DNA of 64,000 bases from Linepithema humile (Eukaryota; Arthropoda; Insecta; Hymenoptera; Formicidae): positions 25,149,418-25,213,417 of the forward strand of contig NC_090130.1 of assembly GCF_040581485.1 (NCBI RefSeq), read 5' to 3'. A program made the translations under genes and the position numbers. The notes beneath the pieces are model-generated. The model was not told the origin of the DNA and searched no databases. It was given only the letters and a program-made list of their open reading frames with translations. Of the stretch, positions 11,031-25,200 are shown one piece after another. How positions within the stretch are numbered: position 1 is the first letter of the stretch; each line of letters starts with the position of its first letter.

Positions 11031-14000
11031 CTATAAGAATTAAGAACGGAAATTATTGAATTAATTAGATCTGCTTTGATAGAAGATTTGATTGAGGAAC
11101 TAATTATGTGATAAAGCATAGAAGCAGGGCGTTATTTGATTTCTTCATTTGATTATTTCATTTCTAGGATGCAATCTTATCGTGTACTTTAATGTGCAAT
11201 ATTTTTAATTGAGAGTGAGCGACAACGTTAATATTTAGTAATTGTGAAAAATTAGTTATGGAAAATATTAATTGTCGAAAAAACTAATGCATCCAAATAA
11301 AATAATTCTAAATCCGTGATATTTAGCTTCACAAAATATTGATTTACAACATTTAAAACACAGATTTTTAAAAATAAATGATTCTTGTATTTAACATTAT
11401 TATCAATTCTCTCTTTAACTCAAGTCTTGCTTTAAGTGTGTCGATTTTTTTTATAAACACTGTATATAAATTATATATACCTTGAGAGTCACGCCGCACC
11501 AATTGATGGTGGCTATCTGAGGTGACGTCACTCTGTATCGGCGCGGTGGTGCCCACGGAGCCTAAGCTTCCTATGCTAGCCATGGAACCCAGGCTTCCGT
11601 GGGATCCTAAGGGTGCTGTCGGAGGCGCGGTGCGATCTTCCACCGGACTGCTCACTTGGCTCGAACCGGACATCGAGCCTCGCGAGGCGGTCTTCGTCAG
11701 TACGCTCGGAGGTCGACAATAAACCTGTAAACCGTAAATCATAATTCACGCGTAATGGGGGCTCGGTCGTAATCGCGTTCACGTAATCGCACGCAGTCCC
11801 GCACGCAATCCCGCACCTGCATCTTCGCTGTGACCAAGTCCGCGATGTGACGTCGGTCCTCTTCCTGGGAGTCGCCCATTAAGGACAGCGCGCTGTCGTT
11901 GACCTCGATTATGTGCTCCCGGCCATCCTTACCCACCAGCAATTCAATCGCACAGATATCCAATCCCCCGAATAATTGCGCCACATGGTCGACCCACGTG
12001 CGGTGTCGCTCGCTCACGGCAAGCTGCTCCAGCATGGCCGAGCCTGTGTTCGACTTCCAGTTGCCGCTTATACTTTTCCGCCTGAAATCAGAGTAACGAT
12101 ATGATAATTAGGTATTGTACGGAACAACGCGGTTCAACTCTTTACTATTTTGTTCATCTAAATTTTCAAAATTAAGCTTGGTTTTAAAAATTCATAGAGA
12201 AAAGTTTGACCCCAAATTCAGAGGAGTGCGTTGCCTCTTTTAAATTCTCTTGAATATTTATTTTATGCTGTATTATTTCTGAATATTTAATTTTCGACGT
12301 TTTAAATGCTAATGTTTGAGAATTTGTAAAGTTCTACGACTTACATGAACGCCTTGTAATTGCTTCCGATCTTCTGCACATGTACGTCGTACTTGGTGTC
12401 GATGTAAGGTTCCGCCGTACAGTAGGTGTTCGCCATAGCTGCCAGCGAGGCGAGATCTAGAAATTCTTGATTCGTTTCCGCACGAGCCTTGCCGGTTCCG
12501 CCATGGGCGTGGCCCAGTTTCACCACGACGGGATATCGAGATGCGCTTACCTATAATCGAAATAGATAATTGATGGACGAGCTGTTAGGGAATAATTAGC
12601 ATGCATGCATCCTGTCATTTGAGCATTTTTTTCTTATAGTTGCCATCCCGTTCGATTAGTGATGCAATTTCTGATCGCGCAGCGTATACTGCTATAAATT
12701 GCCACGATTAAAAACATGAATAAAATCTTTGTTATTGAACGAGCATATTATACATCATATGCGTCGTAAAATGAAAATTGTAATATAAATTGTAAAACAA
12801 AATTGTTAATTTTTTAAATGATATTTTTGGATGTATTTGATACCATATGTATTGTTCTGTACATTGCATAACATTGTAATTTCCATGAATATAAATATAA
12901 ATGTTTGATTCGACGTTGCTTGACATTTGTAGATATAAATGAAAGTTAAATGAAATAGATTGGAATGACATTCATGAAATATCGTGATTGCAATTTGATT
13001 AAATGTAATGTTCTACAGCAAGTGTTAGAAATGCAATGTTTCTGCATTTATAATAACTAAACACACACAAATTATACGAAGTGATAATTATCGCGCTTTT
13101 GATAAAACGCTCACGCTTCTTAAAAATGGAAAAAACGAAATTGTATTTAATGAAAACGCGTGGAATTTTATATTTGAACGTGATTCTCCGATCCGCGTCG
13201 TCTCCAGTTAATAAATAATCTTCTTCGAATCGACATGCGAAATTCAAATCATGCAACATGATGGAGCCATGCAAATATCGGTACCATTGCAGTTGGAAGA
13301 TTTCATATACGTTATTCTTTGCTATAGATTTTACAATACAATTTCTTTACATCGTTGCATTATTTATGGCAACTCCTGTTTTTAGTCAATAGAACTAAGA
13401 TTAGTATAAGTAAATAAGATAGATAATAATGATGAAGCATTAATTTTTATATTTATTTAATATCGAAAATCATACGTCATGCATAGTTTATTTTGCAATA
13501 TTGCATGTGATGTAAAATTAACATAATTATGCGGGAAAGAATTTTAATTCGGTTCTAATTTCTTCCTTATAATTACGAATTTCACTTTATCCTATGTAAA
13601 TCAAATTAGTAAAAGGGGGAAAAAGGTAACATAAGAGAGAAATACTTCTCGGAATATCCCGTTATAGTAGATAACCATGGAATTTCTTGTTGATAGAAGT
13701 AGAATATAAACGCGAGAGCTTAAGTGCATACGTCGCTTGTTGAATCAAATTCGTTTATTTATTATTATTATTATTTCTTGTTTGTCTCCGTGTTCGCTTT
13801 ATCAGCCTTTCTTGGGCATTTCTCCCATTATCTCCGTATGTCTAATTGATTATCGTTATCCAGTGCTCGTCGGGTATTTATTTCACCTTAAATAAAACCA
13901 GTGTCAGATATTAAAATATCTAAATTTTCATTTTGTCATTTTATTATCTTGTTTGTTGAAAAATATAAAAGTGTAAATTTAAAATACACTTAACATTATT

Positions 14001-16207
14001 ATAGCTAAAATGTAAAAATTCTACTTATTATTGAATATTATTATTATTATTATACTTATATATCTTTAAAAAATAATTACAGAAATACGATTGTATTAAA
14101 ATATGCCAAATATTGTATATGTTACGAGCTGATTGAGGATTAAATCATTCACTGTATATTTTGCATCGGATGATTCAGTTTGAGCCACCTTGTGAGATGT
14201 TAGTGGAGTGTTAGTCACCATTGTCGCACGAGCAATAAATTTTTTGCCGCTGCGAAAACGGAATCACTGCTAAAACGGCGCGTGTTTTGCCCTTAACGAT
14301 CTGTTTACAAACGGCGGTTTAAAAAAGGAAGTGGCTGCTTAGTATCTCGCCCCCCTGGCTCGTTGAACGGCCGTATCCGGATCCAATCTCCGGCGATGTT
14401 GTACGGCGTGATATAAGAGTGCTCAATCTGTTCGCGTGAACGCATGTTCGTTCCAACACGTGGGTGTTAAAGAAGTGCCTTCTGAGCACCGCTGCAGACG
14501 CATATCGGTTCTGTTGAAAAAGAAACGACGGACAGCTGGAGGTGCGATTGCGAGAAACAGATAGAAAGAGAAACTGCGATAAGAATAGCCATTTAAAAAA
14601 ATCTTGATATCGTCATTTATTTGCAAATATTAATATTATTGCAAAAATAATAATAACAATTTTTTTTTTTAAATAATTATCCTGGAAGGAAACTAAATTT
14701 TCACTGACGGCGAGCGAAAATTGCGACGGCGAGAGATAAGCAAATGTCTTGATCGTGAAGTAACAGAAGAAGGTGAAGAAAGAATGAGCAGGAAAGTAAT
14801 GCAACGATGACGGCGAAGCAAAACGGGAAGATGTCTGATCAAGGGTGGCAGCTCTCGCGGCGGAGAGATAGCTAAGAGATCTCGAAGCTGACAGACATGA
14901 CTCTAGGCAACAGACGCGATGCGGTAGAGAGTGCGGTAGGTAAAGCTCTCATCGCCAAGACTGAGAGAGAGAGAGAGAAAAAGACGAAGCGATAGACGTT
15001 CGAGGCGATATTCATAGGCAGGATTTAGAGCTTATCCTTATAACATAAATATAACGTCTGATAATTGCGCAGTAGGATTTCAAGATGGCTTTCAAGATAT
15101 TATTTTAAATCAATTCTTTCTCAATCATCTTTAAAGTGAAAGAAGTTTAATAAAATATGCCACACTTTTTGCAAATAGCATGAGAAGCAACGCTGAAATT
15201 GTCAAAATAAGTGCTCGTTCACAACTAAAGTGATGAATGATTTTAAGGTTATCTTCGAAAGTGAAGTAACCTCTATGAATCATACTGTCAAACTTGTTCC
15301 GACTATGAATAAACCGAGGAAGTCTTTACCAAGATGGAATATGTACCTATACGACGGAGAGCAAATCGAATATCAATCAATTGATTATGAATCGACGCAG
15401 CTTACGAAAACAATGTACACAAATATACACAAATTGTACAAATTATTTAAACTCTCCTTTCTTTAATTTAGTATATAGTTTTGATTAAAAGTATATGGCA
15501 TATGTAGTTTAAATTTAAAGAAAATATAATCGAGAAAAGTATTATTTGATCTGGCGTTACTTCGATCAACAACCAGTTTCCGATAGAAAATCATGTATTG
15601 CCATATATCCTTATTCTGTTCAGACTTCAATTGCAGGAAATGAAAGGATTAAATTGAATTGGAGCAATCGAGGCGGCATCGATTGGAAGACAAGGACGAA
15701 TCGGGAAAGACTGCGAACATTTCAGAAAAACGGGGAGCGGGAAAGATCGAAAGATTTGTAACCGGGAGGAAGAGAAGGTGAATGCGAATGGGGAGATCAG
15801 AAAACATCGGACGAAGATAGCCGCGTTCTGCCGAGAGAGCGACGGAGAGAAGAAGCGAGGAAGACAGACGCATATCGGTATCGAAGATCAAGAGAGAGAG
15901 AAGCGAGGAGAGTGAGAACGAACGACGGTGAACGAGTGTACATCCAGCGGAGTGAGAGGGAGAAACAAAACCACGAGGTAGACCGACAGGGAAAGCCCAG
16001 GGAGAGAGGGACAGGCAGAGAGCACGAGCCGGGAACTCGACGTGTGCGAGTAAGAACGTAGGAAGGAACGAGAGCTCGGCGTGTCGCTCGCGCTTGCATT
16101 GCTTTTCGAAGCTCGCGCGCGATCGGTCGCTCGCGAGGTGCGTGCGTACGTGTGCGTAGTAACTCGCAAGCAGCGCACGTATGTGTGTGAGAGAGTGAGA
16201 AAGGAAG

Positions 16208-16253
<46 letters not shown>

Positions 16254-19200
16254 CGATTCTGCCGATTGATTTCCGCTCTCTCTCCCGTGATCGATGTTAT
16301 CGCGCAACAAGGATCCTTCATCGTGCGCGCGAAAAAGTGATCGGTATCTTGAGATTAATTCTCCGCGGAAAAGCGCGAGTGCCACTTCTTCGTATTTTCG
16401 ATCAGAAATTATTATGCTCGTTGAACTGTGAGATTTCGAACGCGAAGAAGAGACAGCGAGGAAAGGCGGAAGAGGCGGTGCGAAAAGTCTACAGGCGGAA
16501 AGATCAAAAAGGTCATCGGAGAAAGGTAATCTGCATTGTCTGATTTCATCTACGAATGTGTTTCACGGTGCAGTCATGCAATTTCTCGATAAATACATCG
16601 TGAATAATAGCGGAACAACAAGCTATTCGACTGGCGTACAATCTGTACGATGGAATGAGATAAAATTTACAAACGGATAAACTCGAAAATCATATCTTTT
16701 TTGTAAGCGAGGTTTGTGCGAAAAATTCAGATATCCTACGCTATATAAAAGTATTGGAAATTGAATATTATTTTTAAAAGAGTACGCAAATATTTTAAGG
16801 AAAGATGCATTCATTTAACAAAATAATTTTATTGCTAAGTAAAATTTAAGATATTTAGATTGAAAGAATATTTATTAATTTTCGTAAGATATTAATAAAT
16901 GAAGGATATAATATAAATGAGGTAGACTATATAAGACGTACGAATCAAATGATTAGAAACCACGGCGTCCAACCAGGTTGAATAAATAGAACGTCTGAAT
17001 GTGTGTGGCCGAACGAGTTGAACTTATGAATGTCGATCCGGAAAAGATTGAACCACGACTTCTGTACGCTGACATGCGTAAAGAATTCACATAACAGACA
17101 AATATTAGTAGAATAAATATTAATGATAAATATTAGATTTATCAAGATATTACATGATTAAATATTATTTTAAAATATTATTTTAAAAAATACGTTTAAT
17201 AAAAGAAATATTAAAAGAAATTTTTGATAATATTGCAATATACTTTATTATTAATGTTGTGTTATTATTTTTTTAAACTTTAATAATGATATGGATTTTA
17301 CAAATACTTTGGAAAACTACAAATGCAATTATCTGACTTTAATTTATAGAATAGATTATTTCAGAATTAAAATATGTAAAGAACGTGCAAAGAAAATACA
17401 TTAGCTTGTGTGTTCTTCCAAAATAAAACCGTTTAATTTAAGATTAGCTCTGAGATCCGTTGTACGACCACGCGAGATCTATAAATAGTGACGTCATCTG
17501 CAATTACAAACGAGTCACGACACGTACCTATATTCATCGTACCAGTGACGATTAATGCAACGTCTTGAACGTGCTTACGGCTCTCTTTTTGTGGAATACC
17601 GCGAGGATCGTTTTCCGCCAATTGATACTAGTAGAAACCGATTAAATGCTCATTAGTCAAATGATGGAAAAACATTAAGAGCGAACGTGACGCGTCATTA
17701 TAAATTTTCCATTCGCGTGAAACAACGACACACTTGACACTGATGAATGATCATCGGCGTGTATCACAGATATTAAATCCTGCATGCATCAAAATCGTCG
17801 TTCATGTAATGATCAGTTTTACGTTTCGAAGCGCTCTTCATGAGAAATTGCGGTGTCTACATTCCGCACAATCACGCTAACCTGTGATAAGCTGAAATTG
17901 AATTGTGCCGTAGACGACGTTGTCGATTTGCGCCTAATTTTAGCCCGCTTCAGGGAAAGCAATTTCAATAAACGGAACGTTGGAAAATATGAGAGCGCAC
18001 GTACGAGACTGCCTCCACGAGCTAAGCTAGTCCTACGCCTAAGTACATATGTACCTCTCTGCTCACAACGAGTTAACGATCGATTCTCCCACGTGTGTCG
18101 TAGGTGATTATTTTCCTGGCAACGGTTCTAGTCGGCGCAGCATCCGAAATAACGTGTCGCCGTCGAACGTTTCGTGCCGCACGAAGCACGATAAAAGGAA
18201 ATTGTTTAACTGCCGTGGGACAAAGCACACACACGAACGCATCTCATCTAAAATGTCTCTGGAGTAATTTCGAAAATTTCTGAAATATTTTAATTGTTGA
18301 CCGTCAAAGTTTATTATTTGTTAAAAATAAATATACTTTTTACGTTTATATTTTCATAATAAATTAAAATAGTATTAGTTCTTTTTTTATCAAAGTAACA
18401 TAAACTTTTATGCCAATTTCTTTATTATTAAATTAAAAAAATTAATTAAAATTAAAAGTAAAAAAGTTTAATTTTTTATTAAATTGCTTTCAGCGCGGCT
18501 TTGTTGTGTAACAACGCGTTGAGATAAATTCTCTCGGATACTCGGTGCGACACACTGACATATCGACCTTCGCGTATTCCGTGCAACAAAGCAATAAGTG
18601 CATCGTGCGTTAATACACCGGAGGCTGTTCGATCAATCGAGGAGAAGCGCCCTTCGATGCGGCTGAAATAATTGCTATTTTCATTCCGGCGGGTAATCAC
18701 GATTCTCCGGTCGCGCCGATTTTCGCGGTGTAACCGGTTCATTGTGCGATTACACGAAGAGGATATAATTCATCGTTGTAGCGGGCGTAATGCACACGCC
18801 ATATCGTCGTGTATAATATCACGTTTATTACGCGTTGCTTCGATATACATCGGTCCGTGTGGCGCCAACCAGCCGGCCTCCACGTACAAGCCACGCTCAT
18901 TCGGCGCATTCGCACGTAGATACGATTGCTCCACGCATTTTATTCCCTTTCAAGGAGTACGCAGACACTCGTAATCCGACCGAGATTAGAACTGCGAATC
19001 GAGCATTCGTAGCCGCGATGCTCCGTGATTGCGTCATGAACGCATAAACACGCGAGGAATGCACTTCGGCAATCATTCCAAAACTGCAGTCGTCAATCAC
19101 AAACGCCGGCGAAATACGAGTGTCTTGAAGTAAAGTTCAACTTGTTTTTGATATCAATCTTACTCTTGTTTTTTTATCGGCCCGATTATCGATTTCCAAT

Positions 19201-22200
19201 ATCTGTCGATATTTTTATTCACTTTTCTTGCTGACTCTCTCTTATACATAAGCTTTTATAATTTTCTAGTATATTTCGTAATATATAATTTTAGTTGTAA
19301 AAAATAAATTTATTTTTCACTGGATTTTATTGCTAAAAAAATCAGTAAAAAAATTAATATTATTTAAACAAATAAAATAGTTAATGTTATTTTAATCAAT
19401 AAAAAAGTTCAAATATAAATGTGAAAAATATATTTTTTATAAAGTTTAGATAAAAAATATTGGTATCAAATAATTTTTTATTTGCATTATTTTTTACTGT
19501 TCTATTTGACTCTCATCTGTATCGTTAAATGCTATTCTACATGGTCTATTATTACTTTTGCATCGAATTTAATTGCCATGTAAGCAGCGCAATTCGTTCT
19601 TCCTGACACAATACAGCTCTTTCTTTAATACGAATGCACGCGCGAGTTATCTAATAGATCACACTTGTCGGAAGTTGGCTTACATCCAATATCTGCCGAT
19701 AGATTCAGCTTAAGATTGAGATGCAACATCTCGTTGAAGCGCATTGGTGACCTTTAATTCAATATACATTTTGCTTCAGCGACACTTGGCTTATCAGCGC
19801 GATTAATCATGCCGACCTCAAAGTCACGATTGCGCGAACGACATTGTACATAAATGATATCAACTACTGTTTAAATCTAGAGTTTCTTATCGCGCGAGAT
19901 AATTTCGATCGTTGTTCCGTTCAGCGGGATTATATTTGCAGACTGCATTTCGCCAGCGAGCGATATTCCATCGAGATAAACGCGCGATCGTTCGTCGGAG
20001 ATCGCAACGGCACAGAAAACGATCCTACGTCGCGTAATAAAACGATCGTAATGACTCGCGACGGTCGGACGACGTGCCGAGACATAGAATTAACATTTCT
20101 CAGGGTAACAAAATGCGAATGAATGGTGTCGCGTTGAAAATCACGCGGCATCCACGTCTTCTCGTCCGGAAACACTACAGAGTATCGTAGTTCCCACAAC
20201 AATTAGCCGTAGTTCAAGAACCTTCGCGCGATGTACGCTCGCTAATGAGCAGAAGGAAGAGCCGGTAACGAAGGGAGTCATTGAAATCGAAGGCCAAAAG
20301 AAAGTCCGTGGAAACCAGCGAAGAGCTCGTTACTCAAATTTGTTTAAAAATCAGTCAGCATGTTTTGAACTAACTAAATCTTGTCTTAATTAATATGTAA
20401 TAATTACGAATCACGCGATTGTATTATGTATGATTGACGCAATATTATTGCATTATATATTTCCGGCATAATAACTTAGATACAGATTTTTATCGCGCTA
20501 ATTAATTAACGCAGCTAGAAAACTCTTTAATTAATACAGAAATGGAACAAATTCTCTGCTACTTTTATTTCGATCCTTTTTTTAACAAAATCTATGAAAA
20601 ATTACTTTTGAAAGTAAAATTCTAATAAATGTTTAATAACATATCAGGTGGACGTTAATAACGTATAACAACGTCTCTAATAACGTATCACAGATGTTAC
20701 GGTCTACAAACCGAACGTATAATACATAACAATTAACCAGTTCGGGCTATTGAACCAACTGGACAAGTTTCTATTCAACACATATCGACCTATCACGTCG
20801 CTCTACTCAAACACCGGCCATACAAATAAATGTTCGAAATAACAAAAAGGCGAATGCCAGTGGCATGCATATTGTGAAATAATGAAATATGCTAAAATCG
20901 CGTGTTCGTGAATTCGCATAAACGTTAAGTGGTCACGTCGCGTAACCTGAGAAAATCCCTAAAGTGTTTACTAGGTTAAGTGACTATTAACACGAACGTC
21001 GTAAAACGTAAAGGTCGCGTTGAATTAAAGTCGCGCCGTTTATTAAATCTAAAAAGAAGGATATGCAAAAAGTATGAAGTGTAATAAATACGCCGCGTAA
21101 ATATACACGGACAATTCGGAAATAAATTATATTCGCGAATGATTATCGCGATCTAGACACTGCATGATTATACACGCGGTTCTTTTATACGCTGTGAATT
21201 ATGAAGATACGTCCTGCGATGCTTGTGGTACCGTTAATGGTCCCGGAGGTGAGGACAGTTTCCGCGTGTACGTAAGATGAATCTCCGCCAATGCGCACAC
21301 GCGGTCATGCAAAATGTTAATAAATATCCAGCAGGCATTAAGCGCCAACTATCGAAGGCCAACTATGAGAGTAATGGGATAGCCTCTCTCGTGGCCGAAT
21401 ACCTCATTAAATAGTTAACGGGTCTGATGCAGCTAAATTCTACGTGCAGCTAAATCTAGTAAATTCCCTCCCCATGTAAGTACGATACAATCTTGTTACA
21501 GCTTCGACGTGCGGCTCTAAATTGAGTTAGTGTTCAAATGTAGTGAATTGGTGTGGGCATTTGGCCGGGATTTACTTAATCCTTGTAGAACTTAGTGACG
21601 ACAATGTGTCCCAGAGATTGCGACGTTAAAAATTACAAGTTCACCTATATCGCACCTCCGCGAGAAAAGTGACACAAGTCAAAAGTATCATATTGTTCAG
21701 CAGAAAGGAAAGGAAAGGAAGTTGATAACGTTTCCTATTAATAATATTATGAATAAATTTTTATCTTAAATTCTGTCGCAAATTATAAGTCGTCCGAAGC
21801 TTGATGCGGAAAATAATTTTACATGTCTATGCTTGGTTAAACAATAATTTTAAAATTAATTATTTACGGCAGTATTAAACATAGCTAACTCACGCGGGAA
21901 GTATTTTAATTCAACTTGTACAACTTCCTGATTGAAGGCCGATGTATCTAGAACACAATCTGCACATAATACGAAATCGAAAAATTTCAACTTGTGTCAC
22001 TTTTCTTGCGAGAGTGCGATATATTTATTTCCCGACGCAACTATCAAATGTCATTTTAAAAACCAATTTGGAGTATATTATATTTTTAAATTCAATCTCT
22101 GATTTTTTGCATATCACGTATTATTATATCAATAATGAGAAATTTAGAAATGTTGAAATTTACGATATTTTTAAATCATAATAATTTATTATATTTTAAT

Positions 22201-25200
22201 TTAGATTATAGTATTTTAAATCGTCATGGTTTAATCTAATTGATTGTATTTTTTATACACTTCAAATATCCATAGCTCGCAATCAAATCATTATATTTTT
22301 ATCGAAATTTTCCATTTATTGTGTACGCGAAGGAGAATCTCTGTTTAATACCACACTATACTCCTTTTGTACCGCACTGCGTTTTGTGATAAACGTCACA
22401 AATATTTTAACGTTCTGCAGAAGACGTCGTAACCCGTTTCATGGCGGCCTTGCCTAAAAGTCTGTAGCTTACGAAACACCACGTGGCCGTGCGGCACCAT
22501 CGGGGTGTGGTCTTGCTCGTGGTTTCTCTCGTTATGTCATCACGAATGCGCAGTCAATTTAATCATGTGTTTTCCGCGGTAGTTGGCATTCCGCTTCTCT
22601 TTGATGCATCGCGCGATTCCGCCCTTACACGCGCGCAAAGGAGGAATCGTCCATGCATGGAATCGCGCGGAGCGCGTTATCGCACGACGGAATTTAATTA
22701 CCATTTCCGTTTATCACTCGGCAGGTTCATCAGAAGGCAAAGCGGTTGCATTACGCGGCGCTCTCTCTTAAATGTATTCTGCCGCAGTCACTTTGCTTAT
22801 CAATGCTACTGCGTATTTCTATTGCACATAGTTGAGTAAAGTTTGTCGATTATTCGATTTATTATAACAACTATAATGATTGGTATAGAAATAACGATTA
22901 CAGAGTTGAAAGCACTTAGCGTCAAGACAACAGTAGTTAATTATGCCTGAATTTTAAGTGCGCGTACATTCGTTGTATAATTTACATTCGTAATAACATC
23001 ATGGTCATATCTTGTTCTGAATAAAAAAAGTCACTCGTTTAATGAATATATTTGCATTTACTGGGCGTCGGATATGTCGTCAATGCTTGCGTATAATTAG
23101 TTGCGCATGTCTTCAAGGTCCGGTATTTTGGGCATAGCATTGATGTTGCAGTATGTGACATAAGCTGTAAAATATAACTACGTAGTAATCCGTCAGACAA
23201 TGCGTTATGTAAGACGAATGATTGTCACATTATTATACGTATCGCCTATTAACCGTGACATACTTAGAGTACAACGAACTTTTTACCAAAACAAAGATAT
23301 TAGAATCAATTTTAATTGATAACTGTTAGATTTATGAATATATGTGTCTGCTTTAAATTTAAATAAAAAAATTTTTTTTAATTAAAGAAATTAGGATAGA
23401 TAAAAAAAGATATTGCGCAGTTAGCGAATGGTTTCAGTAAGTGAATTGTTTTTCCGCTGTTAAAAATTTTATGTTTCTTCGAAACGATGATGCGTTTGTG
23501 CGAGTTTCAGCTATTTATAAAATTATTTATAAAACTAAATTCACTTCAAAAATATTTTTCTAAGAGAGAAAATAACTTTTGATCTCAGAATGTACGTACT
23601 TCCGGACAAGCCACCGTTCTGTAAAACTAAAATAATTTCGAATACGCGGAAGACCTTCGTACGCTTCTCGTGATTTTAGGGTATCTTTTTGCGACGCGTG
23701 TTAAGTGATATCGCACCGGCGGTTCTTTAAAGCCAATGATGACGTCTGCCGCGTTCTTTCGTGACCTAACTAATACGTGGTTCTACTACGCATGACTCAG
23801 CGCCCAACAATCTCATTCACTGAAGAACGAGAATCGCGATAAACTCGCATAAAACGCTTTCGCAACATCGCTTCGAAGAAGAAGAAAATTCCTAGGATGG
23901 GAAAGTGTTTTACTAATTGAAGCCATTCGCTAGTCGCGTGATATCTCATTTTTTTCCGTTTCCCTGCGATGCGGTCGCTATGAAGACTTTTACTGTGTGT
24001 AATGAAAAGCACATGATGAGACCAGTACCAGTTGAAAATTTAGAGTCGAGAGGCGAGAATCTCAACTTAAAACTTGGAAGTTAATAATTTATAGAAAAAC
24101 AATTTGGAAGAAACTTAAGATCCAAAATTGAAAGTTAAACATTCAGAAATTGAGACTCGCAAGTTAAAGGCAATATTGAATTTCTTACAAATCTTCAAGG
24201 CTGAATGTTACATGTTAGAAGTTGAAAGTCAAAAGTTAAACAACTGAGAAAAATGGAGTGATGTTAAACATTGCTTGCGCGAAAGAGCTAAGATTTCAAA
24301 ATATACGGCTCTGACCGAAAACAACCGAAATTGTTGTGTTTGGGTTTCCTGGATGAAATCAGTCACGCAAATAGTATACGTGCGTCAATGGTGTTTTGGA
24401 TTGCTTTCCATCGCCCACGTACTCGTACTTAGAAACGGTCGCAGCGTAGTAGAATGCATGGCGCGTCGCGCGAGAATGATTTCATCCGCTATTTCCACGG
24501 AATCGGATTCTCTGTGTGGGTAGTTGATAGACTCATTTCGAAATCGTCTGGTGTACGCAGATTCGATCGGTGTATCAATATCAATTATACACAGGGCCGT
24601 CATTGAATCTCATCGTCCGCTTTATTGTCAAGCGCAATTTCCGGAAAGCGTGGCTATAAAATAATATTGGAAGTGATGCACGATGCTGATTCGCGCGATT
24701 TATGGATCGCCGGTGGGTGGCATCTGCGCCCGTTTTAGAAACGGCCATTGATCAAGCCGCGGTGACGTTGTGATTTATGCCCCATCAAGGTTTTAGCACC
24801 GTTTGAACGAAGGAACAACTATCTGAAAGTCCTTCGCACAGTTACTTCGCGCTGCAAGTCGCTTTTTGATCCTAGCCGACATACTAAAAACGGATGTTTT
24901 ATTTCCAGCGACTGATGGCTCACATTTCTCACGGACTTTGCAGTGATAAAGTCACACAATTCCGATATTTATAACGTTATTTTTATTTTACTTGTGCTAT
25001 CGATAAAATAAAAATAAGGTTGTCTAAATATTGCATTCACGAAAATGTGCCAATACCCACTCAGTCGTTATCTAATTCTTAAGATCCGGGATATATACAC
25101 GCTAAAGGGTGACACGTTGTTAACTATCTGTCGTTTACATTCCGTTGAAAGACACCAATAGGGCAGAGGACGATCTATTTTCCCTTCTTGCTGACATAAA

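Noticed and set aside
15797..16385. Minus-strand frames of 165-174 codons with Leu-Ser-Leu-Ser runs
   Set aside because: Made by the GA/CT microsatellite and purine-rich patch. Two frames are open at once.
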